Shown one piece after another: positions 45,213 to 54,490 of a stretch of DNA of 64,000 nucleotides (its first letter is position 1; each line of letters starts with the position of its first letter). Position numbers and translations under genes: made by a program. The notes beneath the pieces are model-generated. The model saw only the letters and a program-made list of their open reading frames with translations. It had not been told where the DNA came from and did not search any database. Origin of the DNA: Echinarachnius parma (Eukaryota > Echinodermata > Echinoidea > Clypeasteroida > Echinarachniidae); the NCBI GenBank assembly GCA_037951105.1, contig JBAMJV010003314.1:1-64000 (forward strand), given 5' to 3'.

Positions 45213-46640
45213 CTGACAGATCAAAACAAATGCAGACCTCCAAAAGGGACAGTTTACCTACATAGGGCCTAAAGGCCTAAACATATTTGAGAGGAACATT
45301 TACCTTAGAAATACACATTTAAGAAATGGAATACAGTACCCAAGGTATTTAATTAATAATTATATATATGCGCCACGGCGCGTATATAATTATATCTGTA
45401 ATTAAGACTAGCAACACTTACATTATTAAATATTTTGATTGTGAACTTAAACTTTGGCTCGAAACGGAAGATTAACAAGAATGGATTAATTCACAAACCA
45501 GGTAAAGTTATAGATTAGTGTTGACTACTTGACAGTGTTACTGATTCGATATGATTATTGTGATGATCATGATGATGAGTTGAATAATGAGTGTCGTATT
45601 GTTGTTGTTGATGTATTGCATTTAGAACGACAGTGCAGTTGACATAGCGCTGCGTTAATTGTACGACGCACAACACAGATATTTACGTAGGCATACGGGT
45701 ATAAACGTTTGTTACAAAGCTTTCTGAAATTGTTTATTAAATTCCTCTTTATTGTCAAATGATATGACAATGTTATATACCGGATAGTTAAGATTGATAT
45801 TTGTTACAAAGTATGTGAATAGTTCAGAAGCGATACTTTGCTTTCAAAGGTTAGAACTTAGCATGTTTATTACCGTAGTTCCACTTATAGCGACTCCAAA
45901 ACACATGATATGCAAATTACGCATAAAGCTCATTTGCATATTCATGAGCATCTTCCGGAGCCAGTAATTGATTAGAAACAACCTTTATTTGTAGTTTTCT
46001 GTTATTTAAATGCAAAGTATGAGATAAATTATAGCTTATATGATAGATAATTGAATTGTTAAGAAGGCTTGATATATGAATTGATGTATTATGTATAGAT
46101 GAGCTACAAATAAGGGAATTTGTAAGGAATTTGTGCATGAATTTACTTGAAACGGACTCTGTGACTGTGAGTGATCGGCGCGCGCGCGTTTAGTGGTAAT
46201 TCACTAATTGTGTTTGCTAGTTGTGGATTTTGATTAAATTATAACTCAAGGAATGGGTTATGTGCTTGGAAATATGGCTGGTATGAAAGCCAAGGAAATA
46301 TTAAATTATATAGTGAAGTTGATATGTGAATAAGTGATGAAGTCTTTAGACTATTTGGATATATTCAGCAATAAAACGAGCCGGTTTGGTATTTCCACTA
46401 CGCGCACTAGGCTAGAGAGTAGAGTATCACTGTCTATAATATTGAAAGAAACCACTCTGAACCACCAGTAACTAGTAAGATATTGAGGATAATTTGCAAG
46501 ATGAGTCAGTTTTCACCCGATTATTCTGTTCATCTTTAGAACTTAGAGAATATTTCAGTATACTAATTACAAGGGAAATTATGTTTCAACTATTTTATCG
46601 CTTGACCATCATTTTTGACAAGTCACACCCGTGTACTGTA
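45213..46640. other. Element I interior, nothing recognised
   Basis: AT-rich with a GCGCGCGCG tract near 46180. No supported gene. Confidence 0.35.
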
Positions 46641-46671
<31 letters not shown>

Positions 46672-46678
46672 GCGCGCA
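46641..46678. repeat. CA microsatellite ending in CG repeats
   Basis: (AC)n of about 30 bp followed by GCGCGC. Confidence 0.85.
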
Positions 46679-46796
46679 CTTACATTGGTGCGCGCCGTAA
46701 CGTTTGCGTTGTGATTGCAAATTGGCGTATAAATGAAAGCCGAAAGTGAAAGATTGATTTGTCTAAGTATAAACTTAAATCATGATAAAAACTCAC

Positions 46797-46988
46797 CTTC
46801 ACGTGTTTTGCGGAAGTCCTCACTGAGTTCTCCTTTATTATAGAACCGTCTGAATGTGATTTCGATCTCCTAAATCTTCGATCTCCGACGTCCAAAATGA
46901 TGACGAAGAGCGAGCTAGTACAGCGGTGCAAACAATTCCCGCATCGAATTAAATTTTCCTTATCGCGCGCGCGCGTGACGTGACTCAA
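46797..46988 (-). CDS. Candidate first exon inside element I
   Basis: Open on the minus strand and ending in a strong donor, GTGAAG|GTGAGT, phase 0. The last third reads GDRRFRRSKSHSDGSIIKEN, a basic, hydrophilic stretch. Its position and inward direction mirror the exon candidate of element H. The true start is unclear. No domain recognised. Confidence 0.25.
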
Positions 46989-47040
46989 AGATGATCACTG
47001 ATTGGCTGCCTTAGTGGCTGTGTCTCGATTTTTGTTCAAC

Positions 47041-47213
47041 TCGCTCTCGGAGTTGAAACGGTAACTCATACTATACTATCGCGAACGCCTATTCAACACG
47101 CGGCGGCGTCGATTTCAACTCTTTTCAGAGTCGATTTCAACTCTTTTCAGAGTTGAAACGCATGTCACTCGACAGCTAGAGCGGAGAATCCACTCTTTCG
47201 CATTAAGAGAGTA
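47041..47213. repeat. Right subterminal repeats of element I
   Basis: GATTTCAACTCTTTTCAGAG repeated twice plus other GAGTTGAAACG copies, then GGAGAATCCACTC close to the TIR. Confidence 0.7.
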
Positions 47214-47410
47214 CGCTTTCGCTTTCATAGTTTTGCTTAATCTGACAGTGTGTACTGTATGTTAACTGTGTTAATAATTATGTAAGTATGTTTATGTTTA
47301 GTTGAACGTCACAGTTGAAGTTGAATTGAAATTGAATACAATTGATTATTGGATAAACATCTTTAATCAAACTACAAGTGTACATCATATACAATTCAAA
47401 CCCAAAACGG

Positions 47411-47652
47411 TCAAACCTGTGTAAAGTGGCCACCCAATGGAAACAAGAAAAGTGTCCACTGTACACAGGTGGCCTCAATAGGCATGTTCCATGACATTAT
47501 TATTCACTGCAAGGGATCATTTTCGGTGGCCACTATAGACAGGTTGGCTGCTATAGAAAGGTGGCCACTATAGACAGGTTGGCTGCTATAGAAAGGTGGC
47601 CATTATAGACAGGTTGGCTGCTATAGACAGGTGACAACTAAGACAGGTTTGA
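47411..47652. mobile_element. Small TIR element with 35-bp internal tandem repeats
   Basis: Ends TCAAACCTGT and ACAGGTTTGA. The interior has 35-bp repeats GGTGGCCACTATAGACAGGT + TGGCTGCTATAGAAA. A partial relative lies near 44035-44100. Confidence 0.6.
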
Positions 47653-49332
47653 TGGTAGAACAACTGCAGTATGTAACACTTTTGGAGATTAATTTTGTTC
47701 ATATTGAATGACAATAATCACCCACTCTGATACAATATTAAGAAGACCACAATTACTTGTAATGGCGTATGTCCGTCTGGTCTACACATTGGTTTCGATC
47801 ACATTCGATCTTTTTAAAAATGCCTGACTTTCTATTTCCCCAATACACCACACTGTTTTCTGTTCCTTCATATGGTGTGTTGTCGATACGCTATTGCTTC
47901 TTTTTGCGGCAGAATCTTTCATTATGTTGTTTAATATGTCAATGTTTGCTTTCTTTTAACTGTGTAAATAGGTAAATATGTTTATGATTGATTGAACATC
48001 ACAATTACAATTAAATTAAGTTAGTAAATACATATCTTTAATTGAACTAGACTTTTATAGTATGCATCATTCATACACAAAGAGAACAACTATTTAAGGC
48101 CTGTGGGCAGTGATGAATAATTCATAATATATTTAAGGACACCACAGCCAATATGGTACAACTATCACAGGAACAACATCATATTTGTTGAGTGTTGTCG
48201 ATCGGGGTAAATTGGTTATGTATTATTTTGTTGTAATCGTATTAATAAGAATATTTAGTTAACATTAGTATTGCATTGGTAAAATGTATCATAGCAATTT
48301 GTGATCTTTATCCTTCCCCTTCCATGCAGTGTACATCACATTAAGTATGAATCATGTATTATACCTGCAAAAGTCTTATGTGTGTACAAAATGTGTTGTA
48401 GTGGTTCTTGTTGATCAATGGGTTATTGTGAAGATCACCATCTGTAAAAACAAGTGTCGTAACGATACAATCGTACGATATATCGTTGAAGTATGATGAA
48501 AACAACATCACATAATACAGTATTGATACTTGGTATGTTATTGTGTTTGTTAATGTGCATGTAAAACAGGTATGTATTGTTTTACTTTGCTTGTATACGT
48601 ATGTAAGAGTGACTATTTCCTGATCGGTTATCATTAATTGTCATTAAATATAGCCACCCGTCAGTGTGTAACTGCATTGATTCGGTGTTAGTTTTTGTAA
48701 TAATATTATCTAAAATATAATTTATCTTTTGTGAGCTTCTTTAATGCGCCATATTTAATGCTTTTACTTCATAATGGTGTGTTATAAGCTGTCAATAGGC
48801 TTTGGGACTGAATCTTGCATTATTTGTTTGATTTGCCCATGTCTACTTACTTTTATCTATGTAAATTTGTACATATGTGTATCATGTTCATAATTGATTG
48901 AACACCACAGTAGAAATTGAATTGAATTACTAAATAAACATTGAATTGAACTTCACTTTTACAGTATATGCATAATTAATACAAACAGAGATGTGGAGAT
49001 TATTCCTGTTCATATGTAATGACAATTATAAACCACCAATTGTATAGATAAAATATAGATTATATTTTTAGTGAGTGTCGTGGTATACCGTATTGGTTTT
49101 CATTTGTTTCGTGCACAGTTTACAATTGTATTAAGAGTAATTAGTTATCACTTGAATTGTTCACATTTATCACGGCAATGTGAAATCTTTGTTATTTACC
49201 TGTCCTGTAGTGGGTATCACATGTTATATTAACCATGTATTACACATGTGTACTATTTATACCATGACATTCATCAGTATTGGTAATTAATGATCAATCG
49301 TTAAGTCACGAAGGTCAAGTCAGGTCACAACG

Positions 49333-49360
49333 CTGACGAAGGCTGTAGATGTCAGCCGAA
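49333..49360 (+). ncRNA. Hammerhead-like core motif (weak)
   Basis: CTGACGA followed by a GGCTG...CAGCC stem and GAA. This has the CUGANGA-stem II-GAA layout of hammerhead ribozymes, as found in Penelope-like retroelements, but the next base is C where A is expected and no complete stems I and III could be drawn. Confidence 0.2.
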
Positions 49361-49450
49361 CTTTTCGGAGGTTAATGTTTGTATTGTGATTAAAAGTTTC
49401 AAATGAATATCTGATGTAGTAAGAGTCTTACGTGTGTACATATACAATAC

Positions 49451-50216
49451 TTTTCCGTCGTGGTGGTCCCATGGTGGTGGTGGTGGTTGTTGAATGTTGT
49501 TTACTACTTATAAGATGTTATTAACGTCAAACAGTCATCTATATGAATGTATTAAACATATAACAGTTCGAAATATCGTGCCTATGAAGACAACATAACA
49601 GCAGCAGTGCTGATGATATGAACTTCAATGTGTTTATTTGTATATAAATGTAAAAGACTGTCTAAATTGTCCTGATTTAATTGAAAATATTCGTCGTTAA
49701 AGTCGGGTACCCAGCACGTTGAATATCCTCTCGATATAAAGCGTTTCACCCAGTACAATAACATAGGCTGGACACATTACTAGTAGTTCAGTATTACATA
49801 CTTATTTGGTGACAACAGTTTCGACACGTATCTTAAGAAATGTAAGAAGTAGCTAAATAAAGCAATTACATTTAAACTTGATTGTTTGATTATTCGTTTC
49901 GTTTATTTCTCAACACGATTTTCTATATTATGTATGTATCTATTCTTTCATAAATTTGTATGAACAAGTTTACTGTTAATTGTGATAAAATAATTCGTAC
50001 CTGTCAAATCTGCTTCATTGTTACTCATAAACAACTACCCACAAATATACACAACAACAATTGTTTTATCTGATATGTCCACTGGGTGTTGTATACGTCA
50101 TATGGCCGCGTGAACAACAAGGCAAAGTTTTATACATTAACTCTTTGCAATGACTTTGTACACGGTTATGACTATCCATTGGATAGTTTAGCATATTAAC
50201 ACGTTAACCGTAATAT
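49451..50216. other. Intergenic, nothing recognised
   Basis: AT-rich; a short TGG repeat at about 49460-49490 only. Confidence 0.35.
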
Positions 50217-50440
50217 CTTTTACACGAAAGAGAAATTCGACATACTGAAGTGAAGTGCGTATTATAATGTGCGTAATTCGCCCGTGCTATTTACACGAAA
50301 GAGAAATTCGACATACTGAACAATGTCGCATGCTTCTTTAGTTAAAACAAATACAACAAGATAGAACCGTAGGAATTCTAATTGGATGTTAAGAATGTAG
50401 ACAATGTTCTAGATCCATTTAAACATGAATATAAATATTA
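50217..50440. mobile_element. Relic related to MITE family B
   Basis: TTACACGAAAGAGAAATTCG occurs twice (50221, 50290), followed by AGAACCGTAGGAATTCTAAT and GTAGACAATGTTCTAGATCC, in the same order as the right half of family B. Confidence 0.55.
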
Positions 50441-50510
50441 ACCCGCGTACTCCCACTCCACATTAAGATTCCAGATATATGTCACATGCCTCTAGCCAGG
50501 GGGTTGCACA

Positions 50511-50537
50511 CCCGCCCCCCCCCCCCCCCCCCCCCCA
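50511..50537. repeat. Poly-C run
   Basis: GCCCCCC extending to about 24 C; no element ends seen. Confidence 0.7.
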
Positions 50538-50739
50538 ACAAAAAAGGCATTTAGAAAGATAAAATTTGTATTGCTGTAGCCATCTATAACGGCCATATAT
50601 ACCGGTGGTCTTCTTCTTCTTTTCTTCGTCGTCCCTTATTTCCCCCTCCTCTCTTCATCTCTTTCTTCTTCTAATATTCCTCATTTTCTCTCTATTCAAC
50701 CTGATTATAGATTGAGTATTTATTTATATTCTTGACTAC

Positions 50740-50945
50740 CTACCACTACTATATTGTCAATGTTAGAAAATTTGCGTTTATCAAATGTATATTATTTTGA
50801 CATTATTTCGAATTTGCCTATTTATGTACTTTGTTTTGTAAAAGATGCACTTTGTCCATTTTGATGTTTTTAAATGTATTTTTATCATGTACAATTCGGC
50901 TATGCCGCGAATCATGATTTTTGAAATGAACTATCTATCTATCTC
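50740..50945 (+). mobile_element. Possible LINE 3' tail
   Basis: An AT-rich 3' UTR-like stretch with TTCGGCTATGCCGCGAA hairpin and a terminal (TATC)n tract. This is the look of a CR1/L2-type 3' end, but no reverse transcriptase precedes it. Confidence 0.3.
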
Positions 50946-51425
50946 ATCTTGGCACGAATGAAATTGGACGACCGCCCCCGCCTCCCCCTTAAACTCATTA
51001 ACCAAATAGTAGCTGTGTTCTCGGTCTCGGCCGCGATCGGTCTCGGCGACGATCTTCAACCCCAATGCATCGTTAGTCCGACTCTTTGTTATTCTGACAC
51101 AAACACGAATGATACAATATAACTGGGGGAAACGTTCGATGGATATTATTTTAAACATGAAATGTATTCATTTAGTGAAAAATAACTGTAAACTGCAGTG
51201 TTTTTTAGCAATATCATCATATGATTTACAGATAACATTTTCTTATCATTGATTATGATCCATCTCAACGTATGTTTACATTCAATACCAAGCACAATCG
51301 TATAACAAAGAACTTTCGCATTTCCTAATAACATATTTGAATAATACATTTGAAACATAATTAGAATGACCAGCGACGGATATGATTGATACTAACCAAA
51401 GATAATGTAAAAGTATTAAACTATC
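50946..51425. other. Intergenic, nothing recognised
   Basis: No supported coding frame or repeat. Confidence 0.35.
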
Positions 51426-52151
51426 ATCGGAAATAATATCGCTAGTGATATTCGTTTGTCTCGCAATGTATGGTCAAACTAGGAATCTAAAAGATCATGA
51501 CGTTTCGTATGCCGCTGCAATACTTTGTCAAATGATATAATCTAATGTAGACAATCGGTTTTTATGCCCTACCGTGGCTCCAAAACCCACAATCTCGCAT
51601 AAGCGAGTGCGTTCCTGATAGGTCAGCAACGGACCGCGTTTATTGGCCGGTGCACACGGGCACTCAACCAATCAACGGAACACTGATGCGGCCCGCCTGC
51701 CGAACCAGCGTACGATACGTCGCCATGACACTACCCCGATCAGCCGGCCCCCAACGGCTGATCCCAACCCACGGTAGAACAGAGCCACCTTCTTGCTACA
51801 ACGCTCATATCTACGTATCAATTTCAGGGCACGGCGCCCGTATGTTCAATCAATAATAGTAAATATATAATCCATTGCGGATATAGTATCGGAAATAATA
51901 TCGCTAGTGATATTCGTTTGTCTCGCAATGTATGGTCAAACTAGGAATCTAAAAGATCATGACGTTTCGTATGCCGCTGCAATACTTTGTCAAATGATAT
52001 AATCTAATGTAGACAATCGGTTTTTATGCTCTACCGTGGCTCCAAAACCCACAATCTCGCATAAGCGAGTGCGTTCCTGATAGGTCAGCAACGGACCGCG
52101 TTTATTGGCCGGTGCACACGGGCACTCAACCAATCAACGGAACACCGATGC
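51426..52151 (+). repeat. Direct duplication of 264 bp (462-bp spacing), promoter-like
   Basis: 51426-51689 and 51888-52151 differ at only about two positions. The last third is GC-richer and contains ACCAATCAACGGAACAC (a CCAAT box context) and GCCGGTGCACACGGGC. The 200 bp between copies is unrelated to what follows copy 2. Such high identity means a recent event. Not coding. Confidence 0.85.
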
Positions 52152-52324
52152 AAGCAATATGCAAGCAACGTTTTCCATTGTTTGCTCCGGATCCTGATGT
52201 CATGATAAAAGGTGCCTGGCTGAAACACTCCCAAGAGAGTGGAAATGTTCTCCCTAATGCTGGATTGATTGCAGTCTGTAGATCTACCTACTACAATTGA
52301 CCGTGGTGCGTCTATGTTTTTTTC

Positions 52325-52620
52325 CGCGCTTGTAAGCCAAGACTAGCTCGCGTGTGTTGATTTACACACAAGCCTAGCCATTTTCTCAATAAAATCGTGG
52401 TTTCACACACCATGATGACTGTGAGTGGGATGTATCTACACCTAGATGACGTTTCCTACTCGTATCGTCGTGGTCGTAGTCCACATCGAGATCGGCCACT
52501 AATTAATGGTCACCCTTGCCCTTGGACTTGTCTTAGCTAAGTCTATGTCGCAGAGTCGCAGAATTTGATGCATAGAAATGTACGTTACAGCAGCGGCGCT
52601 AGTCTTGGCTTACCAGCGCA
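52325..52620. mobile_element. TIR MITE, about 296 bp
   Basis: Ends GCGCTTGTAAGCCAAGACTA and its inverse TAGTCTTGGCTTACCAGCGC. The first 40 bp also carry a TAGCTCGCGTGTGTTGATTTACACACAAGC-type inner inverted repeat (described here in part only). Non-coding. Confidence 0.7.
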
Positions 52621-53323
52621 CTTTTAGCCGATTTGACGCGTATGTATTACGGACAAAATAAACGCGACCGGGATAATGCTGCGCCGTTGGCGTCGAAACA
52701 CAGAAAGTGCATGCGCTATATACATGGAGGAACAATTATCATAACTATTACGAACATAATCATTACCATTATCATCATCCACATCATTATCAATAACGCT
52801 GAAGTATATGTTATTTTGTGTACCTGCAATATTTGTAAGGTTATGTTTGTAATTTCCGTGTAAACCTAAATATTGTTCAAACAGAAGAGTATACTTCTCC
52901 ATTTATTTCCCCATCCTCCTTTCGTCTACCTCCTCCGTACACACCAGTTTCTATTAATCCTCATGCAATCATTTAAGCAATTACCTTTCTGTATATCTAT
53001 TTATCTATTTATACATGTCATTCTCCCCGCCAATTTACTTTTATTTTTATCTTTTCAATCACCCCTTTTTCCTGCGAATTGTTCGCATTAATATTTTCAC
53101 TTACATTTTTACCTCTGACATTTACAACTATCATTTATGGCACTGACATCATTGTATATCTGAGCCGTTATGGGGATCTCCTCTCATCGAAATACACGTG
53201 TTTTAGTTCGACGCAATTGATAACAATACTTCTCCTACCAGGACTACTATAAGTAATACAAACAGACCACCATTCATATTGCCCCATAAGAGTAGAATTT
53301 TCTACTCCGAGGTCCATTATAAC
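52621..53323. other. 3' flank of the CUB gene, no second gene
   Basis: Contains ATT/ATC-rich simple sequence near 52735-52800. On the minus strand an AATAAA (plus-strand 52902-52907) lies about 790 bp past the CUB gene stop and is a possible polyadenylation signal. Confidence 0.35.
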
Positions 53324-53414
53324 TACCGTAAATACCGGCGCAATCGCCGCACCCCGACTTTGCAGGGTTTTTTCGAGGAAAAAGTATGCGGCGATTACGC
53401 CGGTATTTACGGTA
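53324..53414. mobile_element. 91-bp hairpin MITE
   Basis: TACCGTAAATACCGGCG and CGCCGGTATTTACGGTA at the ends, with a near-matching inner AATCGCCGCA / TGCGGCGATT pair. Forms an almost perfect stem of about 29 bp. Lies in the 3' flank or UTR of the CUB gene. Confidence 0.75.
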
Positions 53415-53698
53415 ACCAGTACCACATGACAATCGGTAGGAATTTGCATTAACTTGATATGTTATTTTGATGCAGCTGTTCACTACAATCGCAATCTGGA
53501 TAATAGTTATGATAAAAGTCGTGGTTGATATTCCTAAGCAATTGTGATGCGTTTGATACTGATTTCTCCGTTCCGCCCTGACTTGATTGACGAAATGTTT
53601 GACTAGAGACAATCCAACCCTTCACTTTCCGGCGCTTACGAACAACGAATAAGGAATCAAATGAGGAGTCATTCCCTACGAAAGAAGTTTAGTGGAGC

Positions 53699-54490
53699 TT
53701 AGTCTTCAGTAACGATATGAGAGTCGTGGTAGATATGATTCAGTGGTTGAACATCGCCAGTCTCCTCTCCTGCTCGCTCGTTGTCAAACTTGGTCAACCC
53801 AGCCTCATCTCCATCGAAGTAAGTGTGTTCGAGCTGAATGTCATCACTATCTAGAGATGTCGTCCTTGGTCTCTCTGGATCTATGGAAGTTGCAACATCC
53901 CGCTGAGCTCCTCCTATCTTGGAGCTCTCTTTCTCACGGAGTGATGCCATTTTCTTGGAATGTTCGTTGCAATATAATGTTCGGTTTTGGTCAGTATCTG
54001 GTGAGCACCTATTCGGAATCATGTAACCAGACCCACCAACACTCTCTCCATCCATACCCCTCAAATCCCTGTCAGCAAACAACATTTCAGCATCCTGTAG
54101 GATGCCCTCCGCATCAGGTACCATGTATCCAGACTCATCCTGTAGGTTTCCAGGGACATCACCATCAGTAAACACCTCGGATGAAACGTTGACCACGTAG
54201 CCATGTTTATTGGAGTCCATATACTCTCTACTTTCTGTAGATAGTTTGTCTGAATCGGTGGAGGTTGCAAAGGGGTCGGGAACGCAAGTATAGTTACTCA
54301 TCCGAACTTTTACGGGGTTTGTAACAAATTCTTTTTCGTCGTCCATTTCTTTGAAATTAGTATGGTCTGCACGTTTCCCATTTGACTTGTTTGTGTCGTC
54401 AATTGATTCGTAGGTGTTATTGTCTTCCTTGGAGAACTCTTGTGGTCTAGGTGGTAGCTTGGGACGAAGCCCCGGTACTTCGTAGTATTT
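53699..54490 (-). CDS. CUB gene terminal exon: cytoplasmic tail
   Basis: Acceptor TTTCCTAG|AAA (high-coordinate end 54490), phase 0, 263 codons to TAA. Starts KYYEVPGLRPKLPPRPQEF: the PKLPPR is a PxxPxR class II SH3 ligand. Tyrosine motifs follow: NNTYESI, REYMDS, HGYVVN, SGYMVP, SGYMIP, LYCNE, HTYFDG, HIYHDS. The YxxP pair suits Crk/Nck-type SH2 domains and YCNE suits Grb2 (YxN). Acidic overall; no kinase or death-fold domain. Confidence 0.85.
   Translation of the reverse strand, partial: KYYEVPGLRPKLPPRPQEFSKEDNNTYESIDDTNKSNGKRADHTNFKEMDDEKEFVTNPVKVRMSNYTCVPDPFATSTDSDKLSTESREYMDSNKHGYVVNVSSEVFTDGDVPGNLQDESGYMVPDAEGILQDAEMLFADRDLRGMDGESVGGSGYMIPNRCSPDTDQNRTLYCNEHSKKMASLREKESSKIGGAQRDVATSIDPERPRTTSLDSDDIQLEHTYFDGDEAGLTKFDNERAGEETGDVQPLNHIYHDSHIVTED

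Larger units (their letters stand above)
41833..47213. mobile_element. Large TIR DNA transposon, unclassified (element I, about 5.4 kb)
   Basis: Ends TACTCTCTTAATG (41833) and CATTAAGAGAGTA (47201-47213). Subterminal repeats differ at the two ends: GGAGTGGAATCCACTCC-type palindromes in 137-bp tandem units at the left, AACTCTTTTCAGAGTTGAAA at the right. It splits an otherwise continuous repeat unit, which supports the boundaries. The TIR core CTCTCTTAAT is the same as in element H. Nested inside are at least three smaller elements. A minus-strand exon candidate sits about 230-420 bp inside the right end. No transposase recognised and no clear target duplication. Confidence 0.5.
40370..49450. 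repeat. Array of diverged units of about 0.9 kb, interrupted by element I
   Basis: Recurrent blocks in the same order: TGAACGTCACAGTTGA-type (40504, 47303, 47992, 48898), then TTACAGTATGC-type, GGCGTATGTCCG (40681, 47763), a GTGTGTTRTCGA block, and AACTGCATTGA. Units are 70-80% similar. Unit 1 is split by the large insertion at about 41833-47213; later units run without it. Non-coding. Confidence 0.6.

Noticed and set aside
47101-47190. GC-rich promoter or CpG island of a host gene
   Set aside because: The region is the subterminal repeat of element I and no host gene follows it.
53743-54171. 142-codon plus-strand frame opposite the cytoplasmic tail exon
   Set aside because: Shadow of the tail exon; the minus strand splices in phase to the transmembrane exon and has meaningful motifs.
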